Assembly (NCBI GenBank): GCA_016927315.1 | Contig: JAFGMV010000047.1 | Span: 1 to 32,893, forward strand | Source of the DNA: Anaerolineales bacterium | GTDB lineage: Bacteria; Chloroflexota; Anaerolineae; Anaerolineales; Villigracilaceae | Length of the DNA stretch: 32,893 nucleotides | Direction of reading: 5' to 3' | Shown: positions 24,733 through 32,549 of the stretch, piece by piece | How positions within the stretch are numbered: position 1 is the first letter of the stretch | Layout of the letters: every line of letters begins with the position of its first letter | Program-made: the position numbers and the translations under genes | Notes under the pieces: model-generated | Databases searched by the model: none | Seen by the model: the letters and a program-made list of their open reading frames with translations, nothing else | Told to the model about the DNA's origin: nothing

Positions 24733-25440
24733 TTAGTCTTCCTGAAAGCTGTACCCACCCGGCCTTGTCTGAATCAGATACAATTCCCCAGCTTCCTCCT
24801 CCAATTTCCTGCGCAACCGGTAAACGACATTCTTCAATAAAGACTGGTCCCCGTCTCGTGATGTCCCCCAGACAGTTTCGATGATCTCATCATTTTGAAA
24901 GACGTAGCCCGGCCGGCTCATCAATAAGTGTAAGAGACGAAACTCAAGGTTTGTTAACCTGATTTCATCACCCGTTTCACCTACAATCGAACGATGTCCT
25001 GGATCTAGGCGTAATCTTCCGGCCCGACGAGAACTCATCGGTTCACTCCAACTACGCCGTGCCCAGGCAGATATTTTTGCCAGGAAAATCGCCGGGCTTA
25101 TGGGTTTTATAACACATTCATCAACACCATATTGGTAGGCTTCCAGGATCTCATTCTCATTATGGGCAGGTAAAAATAATAATATCGGACAGGTACTCAG
25201 TGAACGGAATTCTTTGATCAGTTCCATGCGCTCTGCGTGTGGGGCGTTGACATCAATGACAATCAAATCCGGGATATCTTCAATCGCCCGATCCAAGGCG
25301 CGTTGAGTTGAAGTCTCCATAATGGCAACCAGGCCCTTCTCGCGGATAAGATACCCCCAGATCGGTGCTGTGGCGGCCTGGTCACACACAACAAAGACTC
25401 GCAGAGGTGAAACCTGGGCAATCGGATTCAGTGTTCGCAT
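24733..25440 (-). CDS. OmpR-family response regulator
   Basis: This 235-residue protein has a receiver domain (about 12-130, phosphorylatable Asp63 in LIVIDVNAP, conserved Lys112 in VIKPIS). A winged-helix DNA-binding domain (about 140-235) has IRLTNLEFRLLHLLMSRPGY and LLKNVVYRLRRKLEEE. The acidic pair usually seen before Asp63 is reduced to a single Asp (VVCDQ), so phosphorylation may be weak. No kinase is next to it. The GAF histidine kinase at 13771 is a possible but unproved partner. ATG 25440 is used because it starts the receiver region and has AGAAG before it. An in-frame start at 25536 is rejected because the promoter lies downstream of it. Confidence 0.87.
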   Translation of the reverse strand: MRTLNPIAQVSPLRVFVVCDQAATAPIWGYLIREKGLVAIMETSTQRALDRAIEDIPDLIVIDVNAPHAERMELIKEFRSLSTCPILLFLPAHNENEILEAYQYGVDECVIKPISPAIFLAKISAWARRSWSEPMSSRRAGRLRLDPGHRSIVGETGDEIRLTNLEFRLLHLLMSRPGYVFQNDEIIETVWGTSRDGDQSLLKNVVYRLRRKLEEEAGELYLIQTRPGGYSFQED

Positions 25441-25471
25441 CGGAACTTCTCTTTTCAAATAAGCTAACCCT

Positions 25472-25500
25472 ATTATAAGCAAAAAAACGTTATTTGGTAA
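25472..25500 (-). promoter_or_regulatory. Promoter of the response regulator gene
   Basis: On the minus strand TTACCA (25495-25500) and TATAAT (25472-25477) are 17 bp apart. Transcription would start near 25465, giving a leader of about 25 bases. Confidence 0.55.
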
Positions 25501-25610
25501 CAATAAGTCGCAGACTGGTATTATGAATATGACCATTGGGTGATACGGAGAACAATCAACCGACTGTATACTGAATGCGATATCCTAAACTAAATTTTTT
25601 GGAGGATCGG

Positions 25611-26555
25611 ATGAAAAAGTTATTCTTTGTACTAACTGCACTGGCATTCATTTCTACTGGATGCCAGATTGGCCCGGGCAATGCAGCCCAACCTACTCCT
25701 ATATCGGTAGCAACGGCTTTCCCAACAGCAACGCCGGTAGCCTTGAATCCAACTGTCCCGCCATCAGATGAGAAAGTTGACGCCGGGTCAGAACGCACCC
25801 ATCCGGTTGATGGCATGACCCAGGTGTATATCCCTGAAGGTACCTTCTGGATGGGTGGACTGGATGCCAATCGTGAAGTTGATGAAAGTCCCGAACACCA
25901 GGTAACACTCCATGCATACTGGATGGACAAATTCGAAGTTACCAATGGCATGTACCGGGCCTGTGGTGCGGCAGGCGTCTGTAGCCCTACACAGTATCCA
26001 AAATCTGAAACCCGGGATTCTTATGTCAACAATCCAGAATTCAATGATTACCCGGTTGTTTACGTGACCTGGCAGGATGCCGCCAATTACTGCCAGTGGG
26101 TCGGGCGTCGTCTCCCTACCGAAGCTGAATGGGAATATGCAGCCCGTGGAGCCACCTTCAATACCTATCCCTGGGGTGATGAAGCCCCCGACTCATCCCG
26201 AGCAAATTTCAACTACCAGATGGGCGATACCAATCGCGTTGGCAGTTACCCAGCCGGCGCCAGCCCGTTTGGGATCCTTGATATGGCTGGCAACGTAGCT
26301 GAATGGGTAAACGACTACTACGACTCGAATTACTACGAAAAAGGTGTCGGCATGAATCCCACCGGTCCGATTGCCCGTTCAAGTTATTTCAATCGGGTTG
26401 TACGCGGTGGCTCCTTTGGGGACGCCGCTCGCAACATTCGAGTCTCGCAGCGCTCGTCAACCCTGGGCAATGACACAAGCGCCGAGACCGGAACCGAAGC
26501 GTATAAGGGATCTTACTCCCCCAATATTGGTTTCCGCTGTGTTTCAGATTACTAA
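25611..26555 (+). CDS. Lipoprotein with formylglycine-generating-enzyme (SUMF1-type) domain
   Basis: A 314-residue exported lipoprotein. The signal MKKLFFVLTALAFISTGC ends at a lipobox Cys18, followed by a Pro/Thr linker. The FGE-sulfatase fold fills the rest: VYIPEGTFWMGG, YWMDKFEVTNGMYRAC, YPVVYVTWQDAANYCQWVG, RLPTEAEWEYAARG, PFGILDMAGNVAEWVNDYY and RVVRGGSFGD, ending in IGFRCV. Such domains in Chloroflexota are often non-catalytic, binding or signalling folds. GGAGG lies just before ATG 25611. A -10-like TATACT is at 25567-25572. A very strong terminator hairpin follows. Confidence 0.9.
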   Translation: MKKLFFVLTALAFISTGCQIGPGNAAQPTPISVATAFPTATPVALNPTVPPSDEKVDAGSERTHPVDGMTQVYIPEGTFWMGGLDANREVDESPEHQVTLHAYWMDKFEVTNGMYRACGAAGVCSPTQYPKSETRDSYVNNPEFNDYPVVYVTWQDAANYCQWVGRRLPTEAEWEYAARGATFNTYPWGDEAPDSSRANFNYQMGDTNRVGSYPAGASPFGILDMAGNVAEWVNDYYDSNYYEKGVGMNPTGPIARSSYFNRVVRGGSFGDAARNIRVSQRSSTLGNDTSAETGTEAYKGSYSPNIGFRCVSDY

Positions 26556-26560
26556 ACCAA

Positions 26561-26622
26561 CCTTTTCAAGAAAAAACAAACCGCTGGCCAGTTAGCCAGC
26601 GGTTTGTTTTTTCTTGAAAAGG
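26561..26622. terminator. 28-bp perfect-stem terminator hairpin
   Basis: The left arm 26561-26588 and right arm 26595-26622 are perfect complements over 28 bp, with a six-base loop CAGTTA. The core GC block (ACCGCTGGC) is flanked by A6/T6 runs, so it ends transcription in either direction. It lies 6 bases after the lipoprotein stop. Between 26623 and 26828 no gene is seen. Confidence 0.88.
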
Positions 26623-26828
26623 AATATAGACCGGTCTCAGATTGTCAGGTTCGATTCCCACCCATCTGCAGGTGCACCAAAAATCTATAGAATCACCAGA
26701 TCCGTACATCCCGAAGGGTTTCTATCAGACATTCTACCGGGCAGATGAACCTGCGGGACACGGCTCCGAGGATACCATCGCTGCGATACTATCTACAACA
26801 TTTTCGTACACCCCCATCTGCCACACAT

Positions 26829-26857
26829 TTGACGCTCAGAAGCACCTGTGGTATTAT
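26829..26857 (+). promoter_or_regulatory. Promoter of the metK riboswitch transcript
   Basis: TTGACG (26829-26834) and TATTAT (26852-26857) are 17 bp apart. Transcription would start near 26864, about 25 bases before the SAM riboswitch. Confidence 0.7.
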
Positions 26858-26888
26858 CCCGGGGACAATTCTATAGCCCAAAACGGCA

Positions 26889-27014
26889 CTCTTATCCAGA
26901 GAGGCGGAGGGACCGGCCCTGTGAAGCCTCGGCAACCCCATGAGCGCGTGGAAGGTGCTAATTCCGGCAGTAGGGATACCTTACATGGCTATCCGGTGTC
27001 TGGAAGATGAGAGG
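26889..27014 (+). ncRNA. SAM-I (S-box) riboswitch aptamer
   Basis: The sequence carries the S-box core: AGAGAGGCGGAGGGACCGGC, then GAAGCCTCGGCAACCCC and GGAAGGTGCTAATTCCGGCAG. Helix P1 forms between CTCTTATC (26890-26897) and GATGAGAG (27006-27013), with one G-U pair. It binds S-adenosylmethionine and turns down metK when SAM is plentiful. The 3' strand of P1 overlaps GAGAGGGCA (27009-27017), which can pair with TGCCCTTTC (27036-27044) as the antiterminator. Confidence 0.93.
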
Positions 27015-27031
27015 GCAGCCGAGATTCCAAG

Positions 27032-27075
27032 TATTTGCCCTTTCAGAGTTACCGAAAGGGCAAATATTATTTCTT
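27032..27075 (+). terminator. Riboswitch-controlled intrinsic terminator
   Basis: TATTTGCCCTTTC (27032-27044) and GAAAGGGCAAATA (27054-27066) form a perfect 13-bp stem with a nine-base loop, followed by TTATTTCTT. Its 5' arm is the same segment that the antiterminator would sequester, so SAM binding favours termination before metK. Confidence 0.85.
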
Positions 27076-27088
27076 AAAAGAGGTGACA

Positions 27089-28294
27089 ATGAGTACATTC
27101 ATGACTTCGCCCAAACTACTGTTTACGTCTGAATCGGTAACAGAAGGGCATCCCGACAAAATGTGCGACCAGATCAGCGATGCTGTTCTGGATGCCTGCT
27201 TCGAGCAGGATCCTTATTCCCGTGTGGCCTGTGAGACTGCAACCAAGACCGGTTATGTTATGCTGTTGGGCGAAATCACAACCAAAGCGTATGTCAATTT
27301 TGATGAACTAGTACGAAAGATCGTCAAGCAAATCGGCTACGACGCCAGCGAAAAAGGATTTGATGGCAACACCTGTGGCGTGATCTCCGCGATTGCCAGC
27401 CAGAGCCCGGACATCGACATGGGCGTCAGCAAATCTCTGGAGGCTAAGAGCAACAACAAGGAAGATGAGATCAATGCCATTGGCGCCGGTGACCAGGGTA
27501 TGATGTTTGGTTTCGCCTGTAATGAAACCCCAACCCTGATGCCGATGCCAATCTACCTGGCCCATAAACTAACCCTGCGCCTGACAGAAGTCCGGAAGAA
27601 CGGCACCCTGCCCTGGCTGCGTCCGGATGGCAAATCCCAGGTTACAGTCGAATATTCCTATGGCAAGCCAAAGCGGATCGATAGTGTATTGATCTCCACC
27701 CAACATTCACCAGATATCTCGCAGGAAGACATACGCGCTGCTATTATCGAACATGTCATCACCCCGGTCTTGCCAGCAGATATGGTGGACGAGGAGATGA
27801 AAATCTATGTCAACCCAACCGGCCGCTTTGTGATCGGCGGTCCAATGGGCGACGCTGGTGTCACCGGGCGTAAGATCATCGTCGATACCTACGGCGGGAT
27901 GGGACGTCACGGCGGCGGCGCTTTCTCGGGGAAAGACCCCACAAAGGTTGACCGCTCGGCCGCCTATGCAGCCCGTTGGGCGGCCAAGAACGTGGTAGCT
28001 GCTGGTCTGGCTGACCATTGTGAGATACAGGTCGCCTATGCCATTGGCGTGGCGCATCCACTGTCTGTAAACGTTGAGACCTTTGGCACCGGAAAGATCG
28101 ATGATGATAAGATCGCCGCACTGGTCAGCCAGCACTTCGACCTGCGCCCCGGTGCCATTATCCGGGATCTGGACCTGCGCCGCCCAATCTACCAGCAGAC
28201 AGCCGCCTACGGCCACTTCGGACGCGAAGATATACAACTTCCCTGGGAAAATACCGATCGGGCCACGGCCATGAAGAAAGCCGCCGGACTGTAA
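27089..28294 (+). CDS. metK: S-adenosylmethionine synthetase
   Basis: This 401-residue enzyme joins methionine and ATP into S-adenosylmethionine with release of phosphate and diphosphate. The diagnostic motifs are present: [20 protein letters not shown] near the N-terminus, [10 protein letters not shown] (the family signature), and [19 protein letters not shown] with the phosphate-binding Lys. The length is normal for bacteria. ATG 27089 follows GAGGTG. An in-frame start at 27035 lies within the terminator hairpin and is rejected. The gene is controlled by the SAM-I riboswitch and terminator directly upstream, and stands alone as a transcription unit. It supplies SAM for the methyltransferase and other enzymes. 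Confidence 0.97.
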   Translation: MSTFMTSPKLLFTSESVTEGHPDKMCDQISDAVLDACFEQDPYSRVACETATKTGYVMLLGEITTKAYVNFDELVRKIVKQIGYDASEKGFDGNTCGVISAIASQSPDIDMGVSKSLEAKSNNKEDEINAIGAGDQGMMFGFACNETPTLMPMPIYLAHKLTLRLTEVRKNGTLPWLRPDGKSQVTVEYSYGKPKRIDSVLISTQHSPDISQEDIRAAIIEHVITPVLPADMVDEEMKIYVNPTGRFVIGGPMGDAGVTGRKIIVDTYGGMGRHGGGAFSGKDPTKVDRSAAYAARWAAKNVVAAGLADHCEIQVAYAIGVAHPLSVNVETFGTGKIDDDKIAALVSQHFDLRPGAIIRDLDLRRPIYQQTAAYGHFGREDIQLPWENTDRATAMKKAAGL

Positions 28295-28459
28295 ACCAAT
28301 TATCCACTTAAATGTATCTATTCAGCCATAATGAAATTCAGATAAACGGTTATTGCGAATCATACAAATACCAGTGATAATTTGAACCATGCGTGAAACA
28401 TTGTAACCCAGTCGAGAAGAAATACGAGCGATTTACGCCCAGTGAGAAGATGCGGTCTA

Positions 28460-28820
28460 TGATTTTGTTGTCAGCATCATTCAGAAGCTTGAGTCGCGCA
28501 TCCAGGCTTTGGAAGAGCGGTTGGACAAAGAAAGACAGCCACAACAGCAGCAAACCGCCCTCCAGTGATGGGTTGAAAAAGCCGATCAAGAGCCGCAAGC
28601 GACATCCGGGCAGTAAAAAGGTGGGTGGTCAGACCGGGCACATTGGAGTACGTTTGGAACCGGTGGAGAAGCCAGAACATGTGGCGGTACATCCGGTGAT
28701 ACACTGCCACGCTTGCGCTAAGTCATTGGAAGGGATTGCACCGAAACGGTTCATAAAGCGGCAAGTGTTTGCTTTGCCTGCCGAAATAAAGTTGGATGCG
28801 CCTTTCAACGCACTTTCCGG
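28460..28820 (+). pseudogene. IS66-family transposase, N-terminal fragment with frameshift
   Basis: The plus strand reads IIQKLESRIQALEERLDK, then after a four-base insertion near 28535 changes frame to DSHNSSKPPSSDGLKKP, GGQTGHIGVRLEPVEKPEHV and IHCHACAKSLEGIAPKRFIK. These are the coiled-coil leader and zinc-finger N-terminal region of IS66 transposases. Similarity fades near 28805 and the catalytic half is missing. It complements the C-terminal fragment at 161-1030, but they need not come from one copy. The rest of 28295-28927 shows nothing else I can support. Confidence 0.82.
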
Positions 28821-28880
28821 TTCACCTTTCCGGCCACCTTTTCTAGCCGCTATCCCGGCTGAATAGATACACATAAATTA

Positions 28881-28908
28881 CGAGTGCCCCGATAAATCGG
28901 GGCACTCG
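28881..28908. terminator. Hairpin terminator between the IS66 relic and cbiO
   Basis: CGAGTGCCCCGAT (28881-28893) and ATCGGGGCACTCG (28896-28908) form a perfect 13-bp stem with a two-base gap (AA) as loop centre. It would end the metal-transport operon on the minus strand (followed by TAATTTATG), and could also act in the plus direction (followed by CTTTCTT). Confidence 0.75.
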
Positions 28909-28927
28909 CTTTCTTCCGGTAATCAAT

Positions 28928-29689
28928 CTATGGTTTTTCAAGTCCATGCAAAGTCAGCAAGGCTTCATCTTCCATCAGATCGCTGGTCAGTCCATCCGCC
29001 ACAATTTGCCCCCTGTCCATAATTACCATCCGGGGGAAAACTTCCCTGACCATTGCCAGGTCGTGGCTGGATACCAACATCGTAATCGGCAGTTCACGCA
29101 GTAAATTAATCAGGCTGCGCCGGGCACGCGGGTCAAGCCCGGCCGAAGGCTCATCCAGGATCAGGATCTGTGGGTCCATGGCCAGGACGGTTGCAATCGC
29201 AATCCGCTTTTTCTCTCCTACACTCAAGTGATGCGAAAGCCTATCCCGGTACTCACTCATATAGACCTGCCCCAGGGCCGTTTCCACCCGAGCACGGACA
29301 TCTTCCTCCGGCAGCCCCATATGAAGCGGACCAAAGGCGACATCTTCAAATACAGTTGGGGAGAAAAGCTGGTCATCCGGGTTCTGAAAAACCAGGCCAA
29401 CCGCAGCCCGGATGTAAGGCAAATTCTTTTCATCCAGGGGCATGCCGGCTACCATAAGTTCACCCCGCCCGACCAGAATTCCATTGAGATGCAGCATCAG
29501 GGTAGATTTCCCGGCCCCATTGGGGCCAACCAGGGCAACCTTATCTCCGTTGCAAAGATTCAAATTGATATCCCGCAAAGCAACATGCCCATCCGGGTAA
29601 GCAAAGTTCAACTTACCAACCGTCAGCACTTCTCCTTCACAAGGTGGAATAGTTAACACTTGTTGCCGTTTTTGATGAGTAACCGGCAT
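28928..29689 (-). CDS. cbiO: Energy-coupling-factor ATPase CbiO
   Basis: This 253-residue ATP-binding subunit of an ECF/Cbi metal importer has Walker A GPNGAGKST, Q-loop FQNPDDQLF, signature LSVGEKKRIAIA, Walker B LILDEPSAGLDP and H-loop SSHD. These are all intact. It powers metal entry through CbiM with CbiQ. The start ATG at 29689 overlaps the CbiQ stop by one base (TAATG), with GGAAGGA as ribosome binding site. A longer ORF start at 29755 is inside CbiQ. It is the last gene of the operon. Confidence 0.93.
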   Translation of the reverse strand: MPVTHQKRQQVLTIPPCEGEVLTVGKLNFAYPDGHVALRDINLNLCNGDKVALVGPNGAGKSTLMLHLNGILVGRGELMVAGMPLDEKNLPYIRAAVGLVFQNPDDQLFSPTVFEDVAFGPLHMGLPEEDVRARVETALGQVYMSEYRDRLSHHLSVGEKKRIAIATVLAMDPQILILDEPSAGLDPRARRSLINLLRELPITMLVSSHDLAMVREVFPRMVIMDRGQIVADGLTSDLMEDEALLTLHGLEKP

Positions 29690-30483
29690 TATGCAATCCT
29701 TCCGACCAGTTGAAGCAGTAAAATGAACAGAAATGAAAGGGCTCCCAGGGACCAATCAAACGCAGTCATGATATGAGCCCTGAGGGTGCGCATCTGTCCC
29801 TGGTAACCGCGCGCCAGCATCGCGTTGTATATCTGATCGCTGCGTTCATAGCTGCGCAAGAAAAGCTGTCCGGCCATATTGCCGGTAACTTTCGCCCGCC
29901 AGACTACATTGCGGCCGCTTTTCACACCGGGCAGAGCAGCAGAGCGAGCAGTGCGCGCCCGCAACAAACGCATGACTTCATCAGTCAGCACGAACAGGTA
30001 GCGATACAGAAAAGCGATAATCGTAGTGAGAATAGCCGGGACGTGCAGATGCTCGAAAGCGTGAATCAAGTCCGGGAATTGGGTGACGGCAACCAACAGG
30101 ATTGCAGCCTGGACAGATAACCAGGAACGCAGCAGGATACTTCCAAAGCGGATCAAGCCAAAATCGGTTGGGGCCAGGCTAAATCCTGCTACTGACCAAT
30201 CAGTTAACGGCTGCCCCTGAGGGGAGAAGATAGCCGAAACAGCTGCCAATGCAAAAGGCAGGGCCACGAACGAGCGCCGGAAGGTATAATCAATGCCTAA
30301 CTCAGAGACCCAATTAACCACCAGGACCAACACCCATGACAACCCAAAAGCAGCCCAGGCCCCGTCTGGCAGCACGGCATTCGAGATGATATAGAGTATC
30401 GTTACCACAACCTTGACCCGCGGGTCCAGTCGATGCAGAGGGCTTTCTCCTTGGGAATAACGATCGAACAGATCTACGTGCAT
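29689..30483 (-). CDS. cbiQ: Energy-coupling-factor membrane protein CbiQ
   Basis: This 264-residue membrane protein links the ATPase to the metal-binding subunit. It opens with DLFDRYSQGESPLHRLDPRVKV, has about five to six hydrophobic helices, and carries the coupling motif SYERSDQIYNAMLARGY, with its alanine-arginine-glycine, that contacts the ATPase. It follows cbiM by six bases and overlaps cbiO by one, so the three are co-translated. The metal cannot be fixed from this subunit alone. Confidence 0.92.
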   Translation of the reverse strand: MHVDLFDRYSQGESPLHRLDPRVKVVVTILYIISNAVLPDGAWAAFGLSWVLVLVVNWVSELGIDYTFRRSFVALPFALAAVSAIFSPQGQPLTDWSVAGFSLAPTDFGLIRFGSILLRSWLSVQAAILLVAVTQFPDLIHAFEHLHVPAILTTIIAFLYRYLFVLTDEVMRLLRARTARSAALPGVKSGRNVVWRAKVTGNMAGQLFLRSYERSDQIYNAMLARGYQGQMRTLRAHIMTAFDWSLGALSFLFILLLQLVGRIA

Positions 30484-30489
30484 CGCACT

Positions 30490-31434
30490 CTATTTGGCAG
30501 TCTGTCGTTTTCGCAGCATACTGCCAACCAAAACCATCAACCCCAACAAAACCAGAGCGCCTACAATACCAGCCACAATCGTAGACAATGCTGTCTCACC
30601 CAAGAAAGGGACTGTGTAATCAGGAATGACCTGGTAAGGAGCATCCAGGCCCAGGCTGAGAAAGCCCATATCCTCTGCAATACGCTCTAATCCATCCGGG
30701 TCACTGGATGCCAGTGGCGAGAACAACACAACAATCAAAGATACCACAATACCTGCCACGATCCAGCCGCGTCCGCCATACGCTGCCACTTTTTCGGTCT
30801 TGAGCAAATCGGGACGCGCCTGCTCGATAAAGGCCAAGGCAACCACGGTAATCACTGCTTCACCAAGACCAATCAAGACATGTACACCAATCATCGCCGG
30901 TAAAACAATCTCCAGTCGGGAGGTGCCACTCAACCAGAGCTGCAGCGAAGTCAGCAGGGCAGCCGTAACTGTCGAGAGCCAGGCAGCAATACCGGCTACA
31001 GCCAGCCGGACGCCCTTGTTCGCCTTTATCACGGTGCGATACAGACCGAAGCCAATCACCGCCGTCAGAATGCCCATATTGAAAATGTTGGCTCCCATTG
31101 CCAGCAATCCACCATCCTGGAACAATAACCCCTGAACGGCAATCACCGAGGTCATGACCAGAATTCCAGCCCAGGGGCCCAACACGATCGCCGCCAAGGC
31201 CCCGCCCAGGAAATGCCCGGAGGTTCCACCCGCCACTGGGAAATTCAACATCTGAGCCGCAAAGATGAACGCTGCCATAATGCCCATCAGCGGAACCTGC
31301 TTTCCTCCCAGACTCTGACTGGTCTTAGAGATAGCCAAGCCGACCATGATGACTGTCATAACCCAAAAAAGCAGGGAAATAACCAGGTTGAGGAAACCAT
31401 CGGGTATATGCAAAGGTGCAGGTGCGTATAACAT
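30490..31434 (-). CDS. cbiM: Metal-binding substrate component CbiM/NikM with PDGLE (CbiN/NikN-like) domain
   Basis: This 314-residue membrane protein fuses the CbiM substrate-binding domain (about 1-215) to a PDGLE domain (DPDGLERIAEDMGF) with a final membrane helix. This arrangement is called NikMN or CbiMN. The metal site in relatives uses the N-terminal Met1-His2, but here the motif LHIPDGFL sits after a seven-residue extension (MLYAPAP). The extended ATG at 31434 has a strong GGAGGAG eight bases upstream, while a TTG at 31413 would restore Met-His but lacks a binding site. Nickel or cobalt import is expected. It follows the regulator by three bases, and its ribosome site lies in the regulator's last codons. 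Confidence 0.88.
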   Translation of the reverse strand: MLYAPAPLHIPDGFLNLVISLLFWVMTVIMVGLAISKTSQSLGGKQVPLMGIMAAFIFAAQMLNFPVAGGTSGHFLGGALAAIVLGPWAGILVMTSVIAVQGLLFQDGGLLAMGANIFNMGILTAVIGFGLYRTVIKANKGVRLAVAGIAAWLSTVTAALLTSLQLWLSGTSRLEIVLPAMIGVHVLIGLGEAVITVVALAFIEQARPDLLKTEKVAAYGGRGWIVAGIVVSLIVVLFSPLASSDPDGLERIAEDMGFLSLGLDAPYQVIPDYTVPFLGETALSTIVAGIVGALVLLGLMVLVGSMLRKRQTAK

Positions 31435-31437
31435 ATC

Positions 31438-31875
31438 TTATTCTCCTCCAGAATTTATTTTTTGACACTCCGGGCACAGCCCGAAGAATGTCACGTGATC
31501 ATTGACCAGCTGAAATCCGCTGGATTTTTCCAGTTTCTTGTAAAGCTGCGTAAGCAGGTTGTGCTCGATCTCAACCATTGCTCCGCAAATCCGGCAAACC
31601 AGGTGGTGGTGTGCATGCCCGGTGATCTGGTAAACCAGGTGCCCGCTCCCCAGGTGTGCAGGAACAACCAGATCATTCTCTGCCAGGAACTCCAGTGTGC
31701 GGTAAACAGTTGGTTCGGTCAAACCCGGCATGTCGTGACTGGCGCGCCTGAATATCTCCCCCGGGGAGAGATGCTCTCCTGAATCATGCAGCACATGCAA
31801 GATACTCATCCGCTGGGGCGTCAGGCGGTAACCGCGTTCTCGTAGTTGTTCAGCATATAAATTCCAGCAGCTCAT
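31438..31875 (-). CDS. Fur-family metal regulator (Nur-like)
   Basis: This 145-residue regulator has a winged-helix N-terminal domain (about 8-85, YRLTPQRMSILHVLHDSGEH, GLTEPTVYRTLEFLAENDLV) and a metal-binding dimerisation domain. That domain contains a His cluster (GHAHHHLVCRICGAMVEIEHN) and two Cys-x-x-Cys pairs (CRIC, CPEC) for structural zinc. The family includes Fur, Zur, PerR and Nur. The operon encodes a Ni/Co transporter and the operator resembles the Nur box, so a nickel sensor is most likely. AAGGA lies before ATG 31875. It is the first gene of the operon and presumably represses itself and cbiMQO. Confidence 0.88.
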   Translation of the reverse strand: MSCWNLYAEQLRERGYRLTPQRMSILHVLHDSGEHLSPGEIFRRASHDMPGLTEPTVYRTLEFLAENDLVVPAHLGSGHLVYQITGHAHHHLVCRICGAMVEIEHNLLTQLYKKLEKSSGFQLVNDHVTFFGLCPECQKINSGGE

Positions 31876-31887
31876 CTTAATTCCTTA

Positions 31888-31903
31888 TTGCAACTAATTG
31901 CAA
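31888..31903. promoter_or_regulatory. Nur-like operator (two TTGCAA half-sites)
   Basis: TTGCAA (31888-31893) and TTGCAA (31898-31903) are separated by four bases. Each half-site is itself palindromic. As I recall, the Streptomyces Nur box has the same half-sites with a five-base spacer. It overlaps the predicted transcription start, so bound regulator would block transcription. Confidence 0.6.
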
Positions 31904-31908
31904 CAACA

Positions 31909-31936
31909 AGTATATCTCAATAAAAACACCTGTCAA
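31909..31936 (-). promoter_or_regulatory. Promoter of the Fur-CbiMQO operon
   Basis: On the minus strand a perfect TTGACA (31931-31936) and TATACT (31909-31914) are 16 bp apart. Transcription starts near 31902, inside the operator. Confidence 0.75.
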
Positions 31937-31944
31937 TATAGAAG

Positions 31945-31980
31945 GGCCACAACCGCGTTTTCTTACGGCTGTGGCTCTTT
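31945..31980. terminator. Hairpin upstream of the metal operon
   Basis: GGCCACAACCG (31945-31955) pairs with CGGCTGTGGCT (31966-31976), with two G-U pairs, around a ten-base loop, followed by CTTT on the plus strand. It may end transcription from the minus-strand pieces at 32076-32819, but its U-run is weak in both directions. Confidence 0.45.
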
Positions 31981-32075
31981 GACCGATCAGGTCTTGTTCT
32001 TTACAACCAGGAACGGTCTTGAACAAAAACCAGCGGGTATCCCCAGCCAGTATGACGATCTATTCAGCGTGACTT

Positions 32076-32438
32076 CTAATATGAATAACCCTGAACGCAG
32101 TTCTCCGGGAAAGGTGCGCCAAACCTGCCGGCACAGTAATTGCCTACGACTTGATCGGGGCTCCCATCCTGGAACCAGAGAAATGTATGCCCTTCCAGAT
32201 GTTCTGATGTATCGATATGCACCGAATACCCATCTTCCCCAAAAATCACCACTTGACTGTCTTCCCGGTAAAAATAGCCAGCCGCCATGACATTATCTTT
32301 TGAGACCTGGCCTATTCCATAATTAATATCAGTCCGGTAACTGCCATCCAGCCAATAGATGTTTTCAGTAAGCACGATATTCAACACATCCCCACTGCGC
32401 GTGATCTCAACAATATGTCGTCTAGATAACGAAAACAA
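32076..32438 (-). pseudogene. Unrecognised small ORF, probably the broken C-terminal part of a secreted protein
   Basis: An open frame of 120 residues with only a TTG as possible start. It reads RSGDVLNIVLTENIYWLDGS, IGQVSKDNVMAAGYFYREDS and HLEGHTFLWFQDGSPDQVVG, ending NCVQGYSY. It is rich in aromatic residues and predicted strands, with two Cys near the end. I do not recognise the family. The region just upstream in another frame (PWYNVQIGDCQDCFRYLDD) looks coding too, so a frameshift near 32430 may join this to the SH3-like piece at 32550-32819. A small independent gene cannot be excluded. Confidence 0.45.
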
Positions 32439-32549
32439 TCCTGGCAGTCGCCGATTTGCACGTTATACCATGGCCTATAAGACATATCCTCACTACTCAG
32501 GATTCATGTCCCTTCCCAAGAGAAGTCCTTATTGGTCAAATATTTCCAT

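Noticed and set aside
26641-26678. tRNA-like 3' end (GGTTCGATTCC followed by CACCA)
   Set aside because: The T-loop sequence is present but its stem does not pair beyond two base pairs, and no acceptor, D or anticodon arm lies upstream.
26642-27010. 122-codon open frame before metK
   Set aside because: It runs through the whole SAM-I riboswitch, has no ribosome binding site, and its residues show no known pattern.
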